Source: Oscillospiraceae bacterium (GTDB lineage: Bacteria > Bacillota > Clostridia > Oscillospirales > Oscillospiraceae). From it: 64,000 bases of DNA. Position 1 is the first letter of the stretch. Each line of letters begins with the position of its first letter. A program made the position numbers and the translations under genes. Below are positions 44,315-54,258 of this stretch, piece by piece. A model generated the notes under the pieces. The model saw only the letters and a list, made by a program, of their open reading frames with translations. It had not been told where the DNA came from and did no database searches. The DNA lies in contig JAGFXR010000008.1 of NCBI GenBank assembly GCA_017861365.1, positions 1 to 64,000 of the forward strand. Reading direction: 5' to 3'.

Positions 44315-46546
44315 ATGAAAGTAATCCACCTGATTAGTGGCGGCGACACCGGCGGAGCCAAAACCCATGTTCACTCTCTGCTGGAGAATTTAGGAAAACT
44401 GATTGACGTGACCCTAGTATGCTTTGTGGAGGGTCCCTTTTCCTCGGAGGCAAGAGAAAAGGGAATTCATACCATTGTCTTGGAGCATCACAATCCCTTC
44501 ACGGCGCTGTGGCGGCTGAAAAAACTGGTAAAAGAGGGCGATTTTGATCTGATTCACTGTCATGGCGCCCGGGGCAACCTGATGGGCATTTTGCTCAGGC
44601 GCTACACCCGCCTTCCCGTGGTATCCACGGTTCACAGCGACTATAGGCTGGACTACCTAGGCCGTCCTTTTTCCCGGCTCACCTATGGAACCATCAACAC
44701 CATTGCGCTGCGCAAGCTGGATTACCGCATTGGCGTCTCCGACGCCATGGTGGATCTGCTGATCAACCGCGGCTTTGCGCCCGACCGGCTGTTTGCCATT
44801 TACAATGGTCTGGATTTTACACCCCGTCCGGTGGCTCAGGATCGCCATGCCTTTTTCCGTTCCGTGGGCTTGAACGCGGATGACAGCTGTGTGGTTGCGG
44901 GCATTGCCGCGCGCCTAAACCCCGTCAAGGACATCGCAACATTGATTCGGGGGTTTGCTATTGCCTTTCGAACCTGCCCCCATCTGCGCCTGCTGATCGC
45001 AGGCGACGGAGAACAAAAAGCCGAGCTGCACTCCCTTGCGCGGGAACTCGGCGTCTCGGGCGCGGTATGCTTTGCCGGCTGGGTTTCCGATGTGGACAGC
45101 TTCTACCACGCCATCGACATCAACACCCTCACCTCTCTTTCCGAAACCTTCCCCTACGCACTCACGGAAGGTGCCCGGGCCGCACTGCCCACCATCAGCT
45201 CCAAAGTGGGCGGCGTTCCCTATCTGATTGACCACGGTGTCACGGGACTGCTCTTCCAGGCCGGGGATGCCGATGGTCTTTCCAAGCATCTCATCACGCT
45301 GGCGCAGGACGAGCGGCTGCGCAGGCACTTGGGGCAGCGGCTCTATAACAAGGCAAAAAGCGAATTTTCTCTTCAGCATACGGTAAGCCGGCAGCTGGAA
45401 ATTTACAATCTCATTCTCCGCCGCCAGCAGCGGCCCGCCCGAAAGCGGGACGGCGCCCTGGTCTGCGGCGCTTACGGCCGTGGCAACGCCGGTGACGACG
45501 CCATTTTTGAGGCGATTGTCCGGGAGCTGAAGCAGCTGGATCCCGATTTGCCCATTTGGGTACTGTCCCGCAGCCCGAAATCCACCCGCCTTGTGTATCG
45601 CGTCTGTGCCATCCACACCTTTGACTTTCTCCAATTCCTCCACCGGATGGGAAAGACCCGCCTCTACATCAATGGCGGAGGCTCTCTGATGCAGGACGTC
45701 ACCAGCCGCCGTTCCCTTTGGTATTACCTGTTCACCATCACCGCCGCAAAGCTCAGAGGAAACAAGGTTCAGATGTACGGCTGCGGTATCGGCCCCATCA
45801 ATTACCCCTCCAACCGCCGACTCGCGGCCAGCGTACTGCAAAAAAATGTGGATATTATCACCCTTCGGGACGCACACTCCCGGCAGGAGCTGGTCGATAT
45901 GGGTGTCACCGCGCCTAAAATCATTCTCTCCGCCGATCCCACCGTCATTCTGCCTGCCGCCCCTGCCGAGGTGGTGGACGGCTTGCTGGAATCGGAGCAT
46001 CTCGACCCCACCCAAACATATATTGGGTTTACACTGCGCCCGTGGGCCGGATTCTCCAATCATGCGGCGGCGTTTGGCGCGGCGGCCGATTATGTTTGGG
46101 AAACTTATGGCCTGATTCCGGTCTTCATTCCCATTGAGCCCCGGCCTGACAACACCGCGGCGAGAGAGGCGGCGGCTTATATTAAAAAAGCGCCCTACCG
46201 TATTCTGCACGGCTGCGCCAGCTCCTCTCACACCATCGGTTTGTTCTCCCGCATGACTGTGGTGGTTTCCATGCGCCTGCACGCCCTGATCTTCTCCGCC
46301 AGCCTGGGCGTGCCCGTTGTGGGCGTTGTCTATGATCCCAAGGTCAGCTCCTTTCTGTCTTATATCGGCCAGGATCTCTATCTTCCCCTGGAGGAAACAA
46401 ACGCCCAGCGCCTTTGCGCCTGCATCGACAAGGCCGTTGCCCGGAGCGAGGACACGGCGTTTTTATCCGCCGGCATCCAGCGTCTGCGGGAGGTGGAGCA
46501 CCGCAACTCCGAAGCGGCAAGGGAGCTGCTGGAGTGTTCCGACTGA
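44315..46546 (+). CDS. csaB: Glycosyltransferase-CsaB polysaccharide pyruvyltransferase fusion
   Basis: 743 aa with two enzymes in one chain. Residues 1-375 form a GT4 glycosyltransferase (HLISGGDTGGAKTHV, GDGEQKAELHSLARELG, SLSETFPYALTEGAR). From about 388 a CsaB-type polysaccharide pyruvyltransferase begins (VCGAYGRGNAGDDAIFEAIV, YINGGGSLMQD, and the C-terminal SMRLHALIFSASLGVPVVG). CsaB adds ketal pyruvate to secondary cell-wall polymer, the ligand of SLH domains. The fusion should couple sugar transfer with pyruvylation. The start follows a weak GGGCGGCAGCC site. An SLH protein is encoded at 58052. Confidence 0.9.
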   Translation: MKVIHLISGGDTGGAKTHVHSLLENLGKLIDVTLVCFVEGPFSSEAREKGIHTIVLEHHNPFTALWRLKKLVKEGDFDLIHCHGARGNLMGILLRRYTRLPVVSTVHSDYRLDYLGRPFSRLTYGTINTIALRKLDYRIGVSDAMVDLLINRGFAPDRLFAIYNGLDFTPRPVAQDRHAFFRSVGLNADDSCVVAGIAARLNPVKDIATLIRGFAIAFRTCPHLRLLIAGDGEQKAELHSLARELGVSGAVCFAGWVSDVDSFYHAIDINTLTSLSETFPYALTEGARAALPTISSKVGGVPYLIDHGVTGLLFQAGDADGLSKHLITLAQDERLRRHLGQRLYNKAKSEFSLQHTVSRQLEIYNLILRRQQRPARKRDGALVCGAYGRGNAGDDAIFEAIVRELKQLDPDLPIWVLSRSPKSTRLVYRVCAIHTFDFLQFLHRMGKTRLYINGGGSLMQDVTSRRSLWYYLFTITAAKLRGNKVQMYGCGIGPINYPSNRRLAASVLQKNVDIITLRDAHSRQELVDMGVTAPKIILSADPTVILPAAPAEVVDGLLESEHLDPTQTYIGFTLRPWAGFSNHAAAFGAAADYVWETYGLIPVFIPIEPRPDNTAAREAAAYIKKAPYRILHGCASSSHTIGLFSRMTVVVSMRLHALIFSASLGVPVVGVVYDPKVSSFLSYIGQDLYLPLEETNAQRLCACIDKAVARSEDTAFLSAGIQRLREVEHRNSEAARELLECSD

Positions 46547-46627
46547 CTATCCGCCTCGTGACAACCGCGGATGGCTCCGCCAACCATTGTTCAGCACGAA
46601 GCTACATCATTAAAGAGGTATCGACCA

Positions 46628-47737
46628 ATGAAACAAATTATGTGTTTTTCCAATCTCCCCTGGTCGTCCACTCCCACCCGCACACAACATCTGGTTGCGC
46701 GCTTCAAAGAGGCGGAGATTCTGTTTTTTGATCCTCCCGCGCCTCGGGGGCAGCCGGTCAAAACCGCGCCGCGCCGCGTCCGCCCCAACATCACCGTCTA
46801 TTCCCTTCCCCATATGATGTCCTCCGAGGGAAAAAACCGGTTTCTATACCACCGCAATCAGCGAAAGCTGTTCAGCCACATTGAATCGATTTTGATCCGG
46901 CATAATTTCAGAGAGCCGCTGCTCTGGGTGACCTCTCCAGAAAACGTCCATCTGCTGGATTTACTGACCTTTCGCGGTATGATTTATGACTGCGACCGCT
47001 ACTGGGATGATCTTCCAGAAGAGTGGGAGCGTGACCTGACTGCCACCGCCGACGTGATTTTTGCCGCGTCTCCGGGATTGGTAAAGCGTCTTTCTGCGTA
47101 TAATAATCATGTTACTTTGATCCCCAACGGCGTGAATTACCCAATGTTCCGCGCCAAATCCCTGGATATTCCTTCAGAACTGGAGCAGATCCGCTACCCG
47201 CTGCTGGGCTGGGTGGGCACCATTCATCCCGATCTTGACCTGACCCCTGTCACCGCCGCGGCAAAAACCCGCACCGACTGGACCTTTGCTCTGGTGGGAC
47301 AGGCCGGGGAAAACAGCGAGCTTGCCGAGCTGTCCCAGCTTCCCAATGTCAAGCTGCTTGGCCCCCGCGAGGCCATGAGCATACCGGACTATCTGGGCCG
47401 GTTTGACGCCTGCCTTGACCTGTCACGGGCGCAGGATGAGGACAACGATGTCATTCCCTGCCGGATCTATGAGTACCTCTCCACCGGAAAGCCCATCGTC
47501 TCGCTGACCCGCGCATGCCGGGAATCGGGCTTTTCCGACGTGATTTATCATGCAGAGGATGCCTCTCAATTCCTTTCCGCCTGTAAAAAAGCGATCTCCG
47601 GCGACGCACTCTGGCTGCCCCTGCGGCGGCAGGAGCTCGGTTCCGCCGCCGCCTGGCCCATCCGTACAGCTGAAATGCTCCGGACGATCCGCACCGCCGG
47701 ATTATACCCGCAAGATAAAACAGCAACAAGGTTTTGA
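46628..47737 (+). CDS. TuaH-like teichuronic-acid/cell-wall glycosyltransferase
   Basis: 369 aa GT-B glycosyltransferase: MKQIMCFSNLPWSSTP, MIYDCDRYWDDLP, ASPGLVKRLS and LIPNGVNYPMF resemble TuaH-type enzymes. It follows the GT-CsaB gene by 81 nt. The ATG at 46628 has AGAGGT upstream; an earlier in-frame ATG lacks a site. Likely acts on the same wall polymer. Confidence 0.82.
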   Translation: MKQIMCFSNLPWSSTPTRTQHLVARFKEAEILFFDPPAPRGQPVKTAPRRVRPNITVYSLPHMMSSEGKNRFLYHRNQRKLFSHIESILIRHNFREPLLWVTSPENVHLLDLLTFRGMIYDCDRYWDDLPEEWERDLTATADVIFAASPGLVKRLSAYNNHVTLIPNGVNYPMFRAKSLDIPSELEQIRYPLLGWVGTIHPDLDLTPVTAAAKTRTDWTFALVGQAGENSELAELSQLPNVKLLGPREAMSIPDYLGRFDACLDLSRAQDEDNDVIPCRIYEYLSTGKPIVSLTRACRESGFSDVIYHAEDASQFLSACKKAISGDALWLPLRRQELGSAAAWPIRTAEMLRTIRTAGLYPQDKTATRF

Positions 47738-47797
47738 GCATTTTCTGTCTGTGTTTTGGTCAAGCTCACGAAAATAAAGCGTCACTCCCCTAGGTGC

Positions 47798-47826
47798 TTG
47801 AAATGGCCGTTAAGATAGGGTAAAAT
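47798..47826 (+). promoter_or_regulatory. Promoter of the pur operon
   Basis: TTGAAA, a 17-nt spacer and TAAAAT. It starts a leader of about 155 nt before purE. Confidence 0.6.
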
Positions 47827-47861
47827 CAGTTTGTGAAAAATGTGGCGGAGGGGTGCGCAAA

Positions 47862-47930
47862 ATGGTTGATTTCCACTTTGCTGTTTGCTGCGTTTCTCGC
47901 CCTTTTCTCTTAAAATGCTCCTCTTGTTGA
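47862..47930 (+). CDS. Possible Cys-rich leader peptide of the pur operon
   Basis: A 22-codon open frame starting ATG, 7 nt after GGAGGGG (47848-47854). The predicted peptide has five cysteines, with Cys9-Cys10 and a terminal C-S-S-C. Its TGA ends 5 nt before the terminator hairpin at 47936, the geometry of leader-peptide attenuation. It may be a chance frame; there is no homologue I know. Confidence 0.35.
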   Translation: MVDFHFAVCCVSRPFLLKCSSC

Positions 47931-47935
47931 CATAT

Positions 47936-47972
47936 GGCTATCTGTACCCTGGTGCAGATGGCCTACTTTTTT
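47936..47972 (+). terminator. Attenuator-like terminator before purE
   Basis: GGCTATCTG pairs with CAGATGGCC (one G-T pair), then TACTTTTTT. It lies 17 nt upstream of the purE ATG, so readthrough is required for pur expression. Confidence 0.7.
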
Positions 47973-47988
47973 GAATGGAGTGACATCT

Positions 47989-48480
47989 ATGCTTAAGGTT
48001 GCCGTCGTCATGGGCTCGGACAGCGATCTGGACACCATGCGTCCCTGCCTGAAACGTCTGCGCGCGTTTGACGTTCCGTTCGAGGTGCACATCATCTCGG
48101 CTCACCGCACCCCCGCTGCCGCGGAGGAATTTGCAAGCTCCGCCCGAAGCGGCGGATTCGGCGTTATTATTGCAGCTGCCGGAAAAGCCGCGCATTTGGG
48201 CGGCGTTTTGGCCGCCTACACCACACTTCCCGTCATCGGAGTCCCCATCAAGACCTCCATGATGGGAGGGCTGGACTCTCTGCTGTCCATGGTCCAAATG
48301 CCCAAGGGCATCCCTGTGGCCTGCGTCGCGGTGGACGGTTCGGACAACGCGGCTATTTTAGCGGTTCAAATGCTGGCCCTCTCGGACGGCGCTCTGGCGG
48401 ACAAGCTTGCGGCGTTTAAAACGCAGATGGCCGACGAGGTTTGCGAGAAGGATCGGAAGATTCAACTGGAGGAGTTTTAA
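47989..48480 (+). CDS. purE: N5-carboxyaminoimidazole ribonucleotide mutase
   Basis: 163 aa. [12 protein letters not shown], the catalytic SAHRTP motif and [14 protein letters not shown] are present. The small (class I or II) PurE; no purK is in the cluster. GGAG supports the ATG at 47989. Confidence 0.95.
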   Translation: MLKVAVVMGSDSDLDTMRPCLKRLRAFDVPFEVHIISAHRTPAAAEEFASSARSGGFGVIIAAAGKAAHLGGVLAAYTTLPVIGVPIKTSMMGGLDSLLSMVQMPKGIPVACVAVDGSDNAAILAVQMLALSDGALADKLAAFKTQMADEVCEKDRKIQLEEF

Positions 48481-48481
48481 T

Positions 48482-49192
48482 ATGAATAAATGTGATCAGC
48501 TCTATGAGGGCAAGGCAAAAAAGGTCTACGCCACGGAGGATCCCAACTGTGTGATCGTTTCCTACAAGGACGACGCTACCGCGTTCAACGGACTGAAAAA
48601 GGGTACGATTACCGGCAAGGGCGCTATCAACAACAAGATGACCAATCACCTGATGAAGCGGCTGGAGGCCAACGGCATTCCCACCCATTTTGTGGAACAG
48701 CTCAACGATCGGGAAACCGTTGTGAAAAAGGTCTCCATTGTGCCTCTGGAGGTCATTATCCGAAACATCTCCGCCGGTTCCTTTGCAAAGCGCTACGGCG
48801 TAGAGGAGGGCATTGTCTTTGCCGCGCCCACCATTGAGTTTTCTTATAAAGACGACGATCTGGGCGACCCGCTGATCAACGATTCCCACGCACTGGCTCT
48901 GGGGCTTGCCACTCAGGCGGAAATTGATCTCATTAAACGGTACGCCTTCGCCGTCAACGATCTGCTCAAGGCCTTTATGAAGGAGATCGGCATTGATTTG
49001 GTGGACTTCAAGCTGGAGTTTGGCAAAACCGCCGATGGAACCATCGTCCTGGCGGATGAAATCTCCCCGGACACCTGCCGTCTCTGGGATGAGACCACTC
49101 ACGAGAAGCTGGATAAGGACCGCTTCCGCCGGGATCTGGGCGGCGCGGAAGAGGCTTATGAGGAAGTAATGCGCCGCCTGATGGGCGAATAA
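48482..49192 (+). CDS. purC: SAICAR synthetase
   Basis: 236 aa: [26 protein letters not shown] and [14 protein letters not shown] are characteristic. It joins aspartate to CAIR. The ATG is 1 nt after the purE stop, within reach of its GGAGG. Confidence 0.96.
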   Translation: MNKCDQLYEGKAKKVYATEDPNCVIVSYKDDATAFNGLKKGTITGKGAINNKMTNHLMKRLEANGIPTHFVEQLNDRETVVKKVSIVPLEVIIRNISAGSFAKRYGVEEGIVFAAPTIEFSYKDDDLGDPLINDSHALALGLATQAEIDLIKRYAFAVNDLLKAFMKEIGIDLVDFKLEFGKTADGTIVLADEISPDTCRLWDETTHEKLDKDRFRRDLGGAEEAYEEVMRRLMGE

Positions 49193-49203
49193 GAGGATCA
49201 TTT

Positions 49204-50604
49204 ATGTCACCAACGTCAGATAAGATCAATGAGGCCTGCGGCGTATTCGGCATTTCCATTGCCAAAGGCGATTCCAGGGACGCCGCCGCCTCGGTGTACA
49301 ACGCGCTGTTCGCCTTACAACACCGTGGGCAGGAATCGGCCGGCATTGCCATACGCATGCCGCAGGGCCTGCGGCTTCACAAGGGGCCCGGATTGGTGCC
49401 CGACGTCATCTCCGCCAGAGATTTAGAACGGCTGAAGGGCGCTTCCGCCGCCATTGGGCATGTGCGTTACGCTTCCGACAGCGCCGATGCCGCCCCGATG
49501 AATACCCAGCCGATTCTGGTGCGCCACGCGTCTGGTACCATGGCACTGTGCTACAACGGAAAGCTGGTTAACAGCAAGGCGCTGCGGCTGGAAACCGAAA
49601 CCCGGGGCGGCATTTTCCAGACCTCCAACGACGCGGAGCTGATTTCCTATATCATCGTACGGGAGCATCTGCGCACCAATACCACCGAGGACGCGATTTT
49701 AAACGCCATGCACTACATGATCGGCGCGTATTCGCTGGTGGTTTTGGACGATCACAAGCTGATCGCCGCCCGTGACCCCAACGGCTTCCGACCCCTCTGC
49801 GTCGGACAGGTGGGGGATAGCTATATGTTCGCCTCGGAATCCTGTGCCTTTGAAGCGCTGGGCGGCCACCTGATTCGCGAGGTCGAGCCAGGCGAGATTG
49901 TTGTCGCGGAAAACGGCGAGCTCAAATCCTATCTCTGCGGCATTCATGCCCGTTCCTCCCTATGTATGTTTGAGTTTATTTATTTCGCACGTCCCGACTC
50001 GATTTTGGACGGCGTAGCGGTGGATCTTGCCCGCCGTGAATCGGGCAGGTGCCTTGCGCGCCGAAGTACGACCGACGCGGATATTGTAATCGGTGTTCCC
50101 GATTCCGGCATGGCCTCTGCCATGGGCTTTGCCGCGGAGAGCGGGATTCCTTATGCCGTTGGTCTGATGAAAAACCGTTATATCGGCCGCACGTTTATTC
50201 AGCCCACAAAGGATGAGCGCGAAAGATCCGTGCGGATCAAGCTGAACGCCATAAAAGCCGTCGTGGCGGACCGGCGCGTCATTCTGGTAGATGATTCCAT
50301 TGTACGGGGCACGACCTCGGAACGGCTGGTCAAGCTGCTCAGAGAGGCGGGGGCCCGTGAGGTTCACATGAAAATCTCTTCTCCTCCCTTTTTAAATCCC
50401 TGCTATTTCGGCACGGCGATTCCCGACCGTGAGGAGCTGGCGGCTTACAACCGTACTGAATCGGATATCTGCGCCATGATTGGTGCCGACTCCCTTCAAT
50501 ACCTGCCCTGCGAGGACTTTCATGTGATGATGAAGGATTTGAAGCACGGCTTCTGCGATGCCTGCTTCACTGGAAATTACGCCGTGCCCGTCCCGGCAAC
50601 CTGA
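49204..50604 (+). CDS. purF: Amidophosphoribosyltransferase
   Basis: 466 aa. The Ntn nucleophile Cys lies in EACGVFGI after an 11-residue propeptide, as in the B. subtilis type. The PRPP loop [11 protein letters not shown] and C-terminal CDACFTG cysteines indicate the Fe-S-containing form. It commits PRPP to purine synthesis. Confidence 0.96.
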   Translation: MSPTSDKINEACGVFGISIAKGDSRDAAASVYNALFALQHRGQESAGIAIRMPQGLRLHKGPGLVPDVISARDLERLKGASAAIGHVRYASDSADAAPMNTQPILVRHASGTMALCYNGKLVNSKALRLETETRGGIFQTSNDAELISYIIVREHLRTNTTEDAILNAMHYMIGAYSLVVLDDHKLIAARDPNGFRPLCVGQVGDSYMFASESCAFEALGGHLIREVEPGEIVVAENGELKSYLCGIHARSSLCMFEFIYFARPDSILDGVAVDLARRESGRCLARRSTTDADIVIGVPDSGMASAMGFAAESGIPYAVGLMKNRYIGRTFIQPTKDERERSVRIKLNAIKAVVADRRVILVDDSIVRGTTSERLVKLLREAGAREVHMKISSPPFLNPCYFGTAIPDREELAAYNRTESDICAMIGADSLQYLPCEDFHVMMKDLKHGFCDACFTGNYAVPVPAT

Positions 50605-50653
50605 CGCTTCCGCTCACCCAGACTCTTTTGAACCAACAGAAGGAGGAATTACC

Positions 50654-51694
50654 TTGTCTATCTCCAAATCCGATGCCTATGCCGCCGCCGGTGTGGATGT
50701 TACCGCCGGCTACGAGGCTGTCAACCGCATTAAGCCTCTCGTGGAATCCACCTACATCAACGGCGTTATGGGTACTCTTGGCGGCTTCGGCGGCCTGTTC
50801 GCGCCTGATCTTTCCGGTATGGAAAAGCCCATTCTGGTCTCCGGTACGGACGGCGTGGGCACTAAGCTGAAAATCGCTTTCCTGATGGACAAGCACAACA
50901 CCGTCGGAATCGACTGCGTGGCCATGTGCGTCAATGACATTGTCTGCTCCGGGGCGCAGCCCCTGTTTTTCCTCGATTACGTGGCCGTTGGCAAAAATAA
51001 TCCCGAGCGCATCGAGGCGATTGTATCCGGCGTCACCGAGGGATGCCGTCAGGCGGGTTGCGCCCTGATCGGCGGCGAAACCGCGGAAATGCCCGGCTTT
51101 TATCCCGAGGATGAGTATGACCTTGCCGGTTTTTCCGTCGGGCTGGTTGACCAGAGCCGCATGATCGACAGCTCCCGCCTTCAGGAAGGCGATCTGCTCA
51201 TCGGTCTTGCCTCCTCCGGCGTCCACTCCAACGGGTTTTCACTGATCCGCAAGGTACTGGGTGTGAATCACGACGCCTTGGCGCAATCCTATCCCGAGCT
51301 GGGCTGCACCCTCGGCGAGGAGCTGCTGAAGCCCACCCGCATTTATGTGAAAACCGTCCGATGTCTCTTAAATCGCGGCATTCAGATCAAGGCCATCAGT
51401 CATATCACAGGGGGCGGACTCTATGAAAATGTCCCCCGCATGATGGCTCCCGGTCTGACGGCACGCATTGAGCTGTCCGCTATTCCCACGCCTCCGATTT
51501 TTGACCTGGTCGCCAAGGCGGGCGGCATCTCCGACCACGATATGTACAATACCTTTAACATGGGTGTGGGACTTGTCATCGCCATCCCCCGGGATCAGAT
51601 CGGCGCGGCCAAGGATATTCTGGTGCAAACCGGGGAGCGCGCCTATATCATTGGCTCCGTGATCCGGGGCGATGACGGTGTCGTCCTGTGCTGA
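50654..51694 (+). CDS. purM: AIR synthetase (phosphoribosylformylglycinamidine cyclo-ligase)
   Basis: 346 aa. [10 protein letters not shown] at the N-terminus, [23 protein letters not shown] and [13 protein letters not shown] are conserved. The start is TTG, 6 nt after AAGGAGGAATT; longer in-frame starts overlap purF and lack a site. The purN gene overlaps its end by 7 nt. Confidence 0.95.
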   Translation: MSISKSDAYAAAGVDVTAGYEAVNRIKPLVESTYINGVMGTLGGFGGLFAPDLSGMEKPILVSGTDGVGTKLKIAFLMDKHNTVGIDCVAMCVNDIVCSGAQPLFFLDYVAVGKNNPERIEAIVSGVTEGCRQAGCALIGGETAEMPGFYPEDEYDLAGFSVGLVDQSRMIDSSRLQEGDLLIGLASSGVHSNGFSLIRKVLGVNHDALAQSYPELGCTLGEELLKPTRIYVKTVRCLLNRGIQIKAISHITGGGLYENVPRMMAPGLTARIELSAIPTPPIFDLVAKAGGISDHDMYNTFNMGVGLVIAIPRDQIGAAKDILVQTGERAYIIGSVIRGDDGVVLC

Positions 51695-52317
51695 ACATCG
51701 CGGTTCTGGTATCCGGCGGCGGAACCAATTTGCAGGCGCTCATCGACGCCCAGACCGCGGGTGAATTAAAAAACGGCGTGATCAAGGCCGTGATTTCCTC
51801 TAATCGGAATGCCTATGCCCTCCGGCGCGCCGAGGCCGCCGATATCCCCGGCCATGTGATTTCCCGGAAGGACTATCCCGATGCCGCCGGGATGACCGGC
51901 GCTCTGATTGACCTGCTCCGCCGGCTTGACATTGACCTGGTGGTACTGGCCGGTTATCTTCAGATTCTCACCCCTGAAATGATTCAGGCCTTTCCCAACC
52001 GGATCATCAATATCCATCCCTCTCTGATCCCCTCCTTCTGCGGGTCGGGCTTTTACGGCCTGCGTGTCCACGAGGAGGCCCTGGCCCGGGGCGTGAAGAT
52101 CACCGGAGCGACCGTCCACTTCGTCACGGAGCTCCCGGACGACGGCCCTATCATCCTCCAAAAGGCGGTTCCGGTGCTGCCTGGGGACACCGCCGAGCTG
52201 CTCCAGCGCCGGGTGATGGAGCAGGCGGAATGGAGCATTCTTCCTGAGGCCGTCTCCCTCTTCTGCCAGAGACGGCTATCGGTTCATGGGCGCCACGTTA
52301 CCATCTCTCCCGCGTGA
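51688..52317 (+). CDS. purN: Glycinamide ribonucleotide formyltransferase
   Basis: 209 aa. [21 protein letters not shown] and [10 protein letters not shown] with the catalytic His are present. The GTG start is translationally coupled to purM. Confidence 0.95.
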   Translation: MLNIAVLVSGGGTNLQALIDAQTAGELKNGVIKAVISSNRNAYALRRAEAADIPGHVISRKDYPDAAGMTGALIDLLRRLDIDLVVLAGYLQILTPEMIQAFPNRIINIHPSLIPSFCGSGFYGLRVHEEALARGVKITGATVHFVTELPDDGPIILQKAVPVLPGDTAELLQRRVMEQAEWSILPEAVSLFCQRRLSVHGRHVTISPA

Positions 52318-52353
52318 TTCTTTGGAACACGCGGCTCTGAAAGGAATTTTGCC

Positions 52354-53061
52354 ATGCAACAGCTTGATCTCTTCCGTCTTCTGGACGCCAATTCCTATCC
52401 CGGACGCGGCATTGTCCTGGGACGCAGCAACGACAATCAATCCGCCGTCATTGCCTACTTCATTATGGGACGCAGCGAGAACAGCCGCAACCGCGTTTTC
52501 ACCGAGACCCCGGACGGCATCCGCACCGAGGCCTTCGACCCCTCCAAAATGACCGATCCTTCCCTGATTATCTATCATCCCGTCCGCGTATTCGACGGCA
52601 AGACCATCGTCACCAACGGTAACCAGACCGATACCATCCGTGACGGCTTTGAGAAAGGGCATACCTACCAGCACGCGCTGCTGACCCGGGAATTTGAGCC
52701 GGACGCGCCCAATTTTACCCCCCGGATTTCCGGCATTGTCCGGCCTGACGGCGGCTACAGCCTCTCCATCCTGAAATCCGCCAATGGCAATCCCGCCTGC
52801 TGCTGCCGTTACTTTTACGAATATGACCGACCCATCGCCGGTCAGGGGCATTTTATCCACACCTATCTGGGGGACGGCACCCCCCTTCCCTCCTTTGAGG
52901 GAGAGCCGGTACTCGTTGCCATGGGCAATGATTCGGCCGCCGCTTTCGCGGATCGCCTGTGGAGTGCTCTGAACTCAGAAAACAAGGTTTCGCTGTTTGT
53001 CCGTATCATCAACCTCAAGAACGGACGCGGAGATACGGCAATCATCAATCAAAATCGATAA
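52354..53061 (+). CDS. purO: IMP cyclohydrolase, PurO-like
   Basis: 235 aa protein of the archaeal-type IMP cyclohydrolase family: PGRGIVLGRSNDNQSAVIAY, GRSENSRNRVF and HALLTREFEPDAPNFTPRIS. It would close FAICAR to IMP. It sits directly before a stand-alone AICAR formyltransferase, replacing the bifunctional PurH of most bacteria. AAAGGAATTTTGCC precedes the ATG. Confidence 0.9.
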   Translation: MQQLDLFRLLDANSYPGRGIVLGRSNDNQSAVIAYFIMGRSENSRNRVFTETPDGIRTEAFDPSKMTDPSLIIYHPVRVFDGKTIVTNGNQTDTIRDGFEKGHTYQHALLTREFEPDAPNFTPRISGIVRPDGGYSLSILKSANGNPACCCRYFYEYDRPIAGQGHFIHTYLGDGTPLPSFEGEPVLVAMGNDSAAAFADRLWSALNSENKVSLFVRIINLKNGRGDTAIINQNR

Positions 53062-53071
53062 GAGGGTTATT

Positions 53072-54247
53072 ATGACTGAACTTGAGCTGAAATACGGCTG
53101 CAATCCCAACCAGAAGCCCGCCCGGCTTTTTATGGACGACGGCGGAGCGCTGCCGTTTTCCGTGCATAACGGAAAGCCGGGTTATATTAACTTTATGGAC
53201 GCTCTGAACAGCTGGCAGCTGGTCAGGGAGCTCAAGGAGGCCACGGGTCTTCCCGCCGCGGCTTCCTTCAAGCATGTCTCCCCCGCGGGGGCAGCTTTGG
53301 GCACTCCTCTCACCGAAACCGACCGCAGGATGTATTTCATCGGCGGCACGGAGCTCTCTCCCATCGCCTGCGCCTACGCCAAGGCCAGAGGCGCGGATCG
53401 TCTCTGCTCCTACGGCGACTGGGTGGCACTCTCCGATGTCTGTGACGAGTCGGCGGCACGTCTGCTCCAGCCCGAGGTATCCGACGGCATCATCGCCCCC
53501 GGCTATACCGACGAGGCACTGGCCATCCTGAAATCCAAGCGCAAGGGCGGCTACAACATCATTGAGATCGACCCGGATTACGTCCCCAAGGCGGAGGAGC
53601 GCCGCAATATTTTCGGCATTACCTTCGAGCAGGGACATAATTTTCTCAAAATCACCCCGGACTCCCTTACAAACGTAGTTACCGAAGCAAAGGACATTCC
53701 GGCGGACGCAAAAAACGACCTGCTGCTGGCTCAGATCACCCTGAAATACACCCAGTCCAACTCCGTCTGCTATGTCAAAAATGGCCAGACCATCGGCGTG
53801 GGCGCCGGACAGCAGAGCCGCATCCACTGCACCCGTCTGGCGGGCAGCAAGGCGGACATCTGGTGGCTGCGCCAGCATCCCAAGGTTCTTGGCCTCTCCT
53901 TCGTGGATGGCATCAAGCGCGCTGACCGGGACAACGCCATCGACCTGTATATTTCCGAGGAGTATGAGGACATTCTCGCGGAGGGCGTGTGGCAGAACGC
54001 TTTTTCCATCAAGCCCGAGGTGCTGACTTCGGCGGAAAAAAAGGTCTGGGGCGCTCAGCTCACCGGCGTTTCCGTGGGTTCCGACGCCTTCTTCCCCTTC
54101 AGCGATAACGTGGAGCGCGCCTATAAATCCGGCGTCCGCTACATCGTCCAGCCCGGCGGCTCCGTCCGGGATCAGGACGTGATCGACGCCTGCAACCGCC
54201 ACGGCATCGCCATGGCCTTTACCGACAACCGTCTGTTTCATCACTGA
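53072..54247 (+). CDS. purH: AICAR formyltransferase (PurH formyltransferase part only)
   Basis: 391 aa. It contains the AICARFT domain only, without the MGS-like IMP cyclohydrolase domain: LKYGCNPNQKP, the catalytic Lys-His in SFKHVSPAG, and a C-terminus with QPGGSVRDQDVI and GIAMAFTDNRLFHH. It converts AICAR to FAICAR for PurO. GAGGG precedes ATG 53072. Confidence 0.93.
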   Translation: MTELELKYGCNPNQKPARLFMDDGGALPFSVHNGKPGYINFMDALNSWQLVRELKEATGLPAAASFKHVSPAGAALGTPLTETDRRMYFIGGTELSPIACAYAKARGADRLCSYGDWVALSDVCDESAARLLQPEVSDGIIAPGYTDEALAILKSKRKGGYNIIEIDPDYVPKAEERRNIFGITFEQGHNFLKITPDSLTNVVTEAKDIPADAKNDLLLAQITLKYTQSNSVCYVKNGQTIGVGAGQQSRIHCTRLAGSKADIWWLRQHPKVLGLSFVDGIKRADRDNAIDLYISEEYEDILAEGVWQNAFSIKPEVLTSAEKKVWGAQLTGVSVGSDAFFPFSDNVERAYKSGVRYIVQPGGSVRDQDVIDACNRHGIAMAFTDNRLFHH

Positions 54248-54258
54248 GAGGTGGCGGC

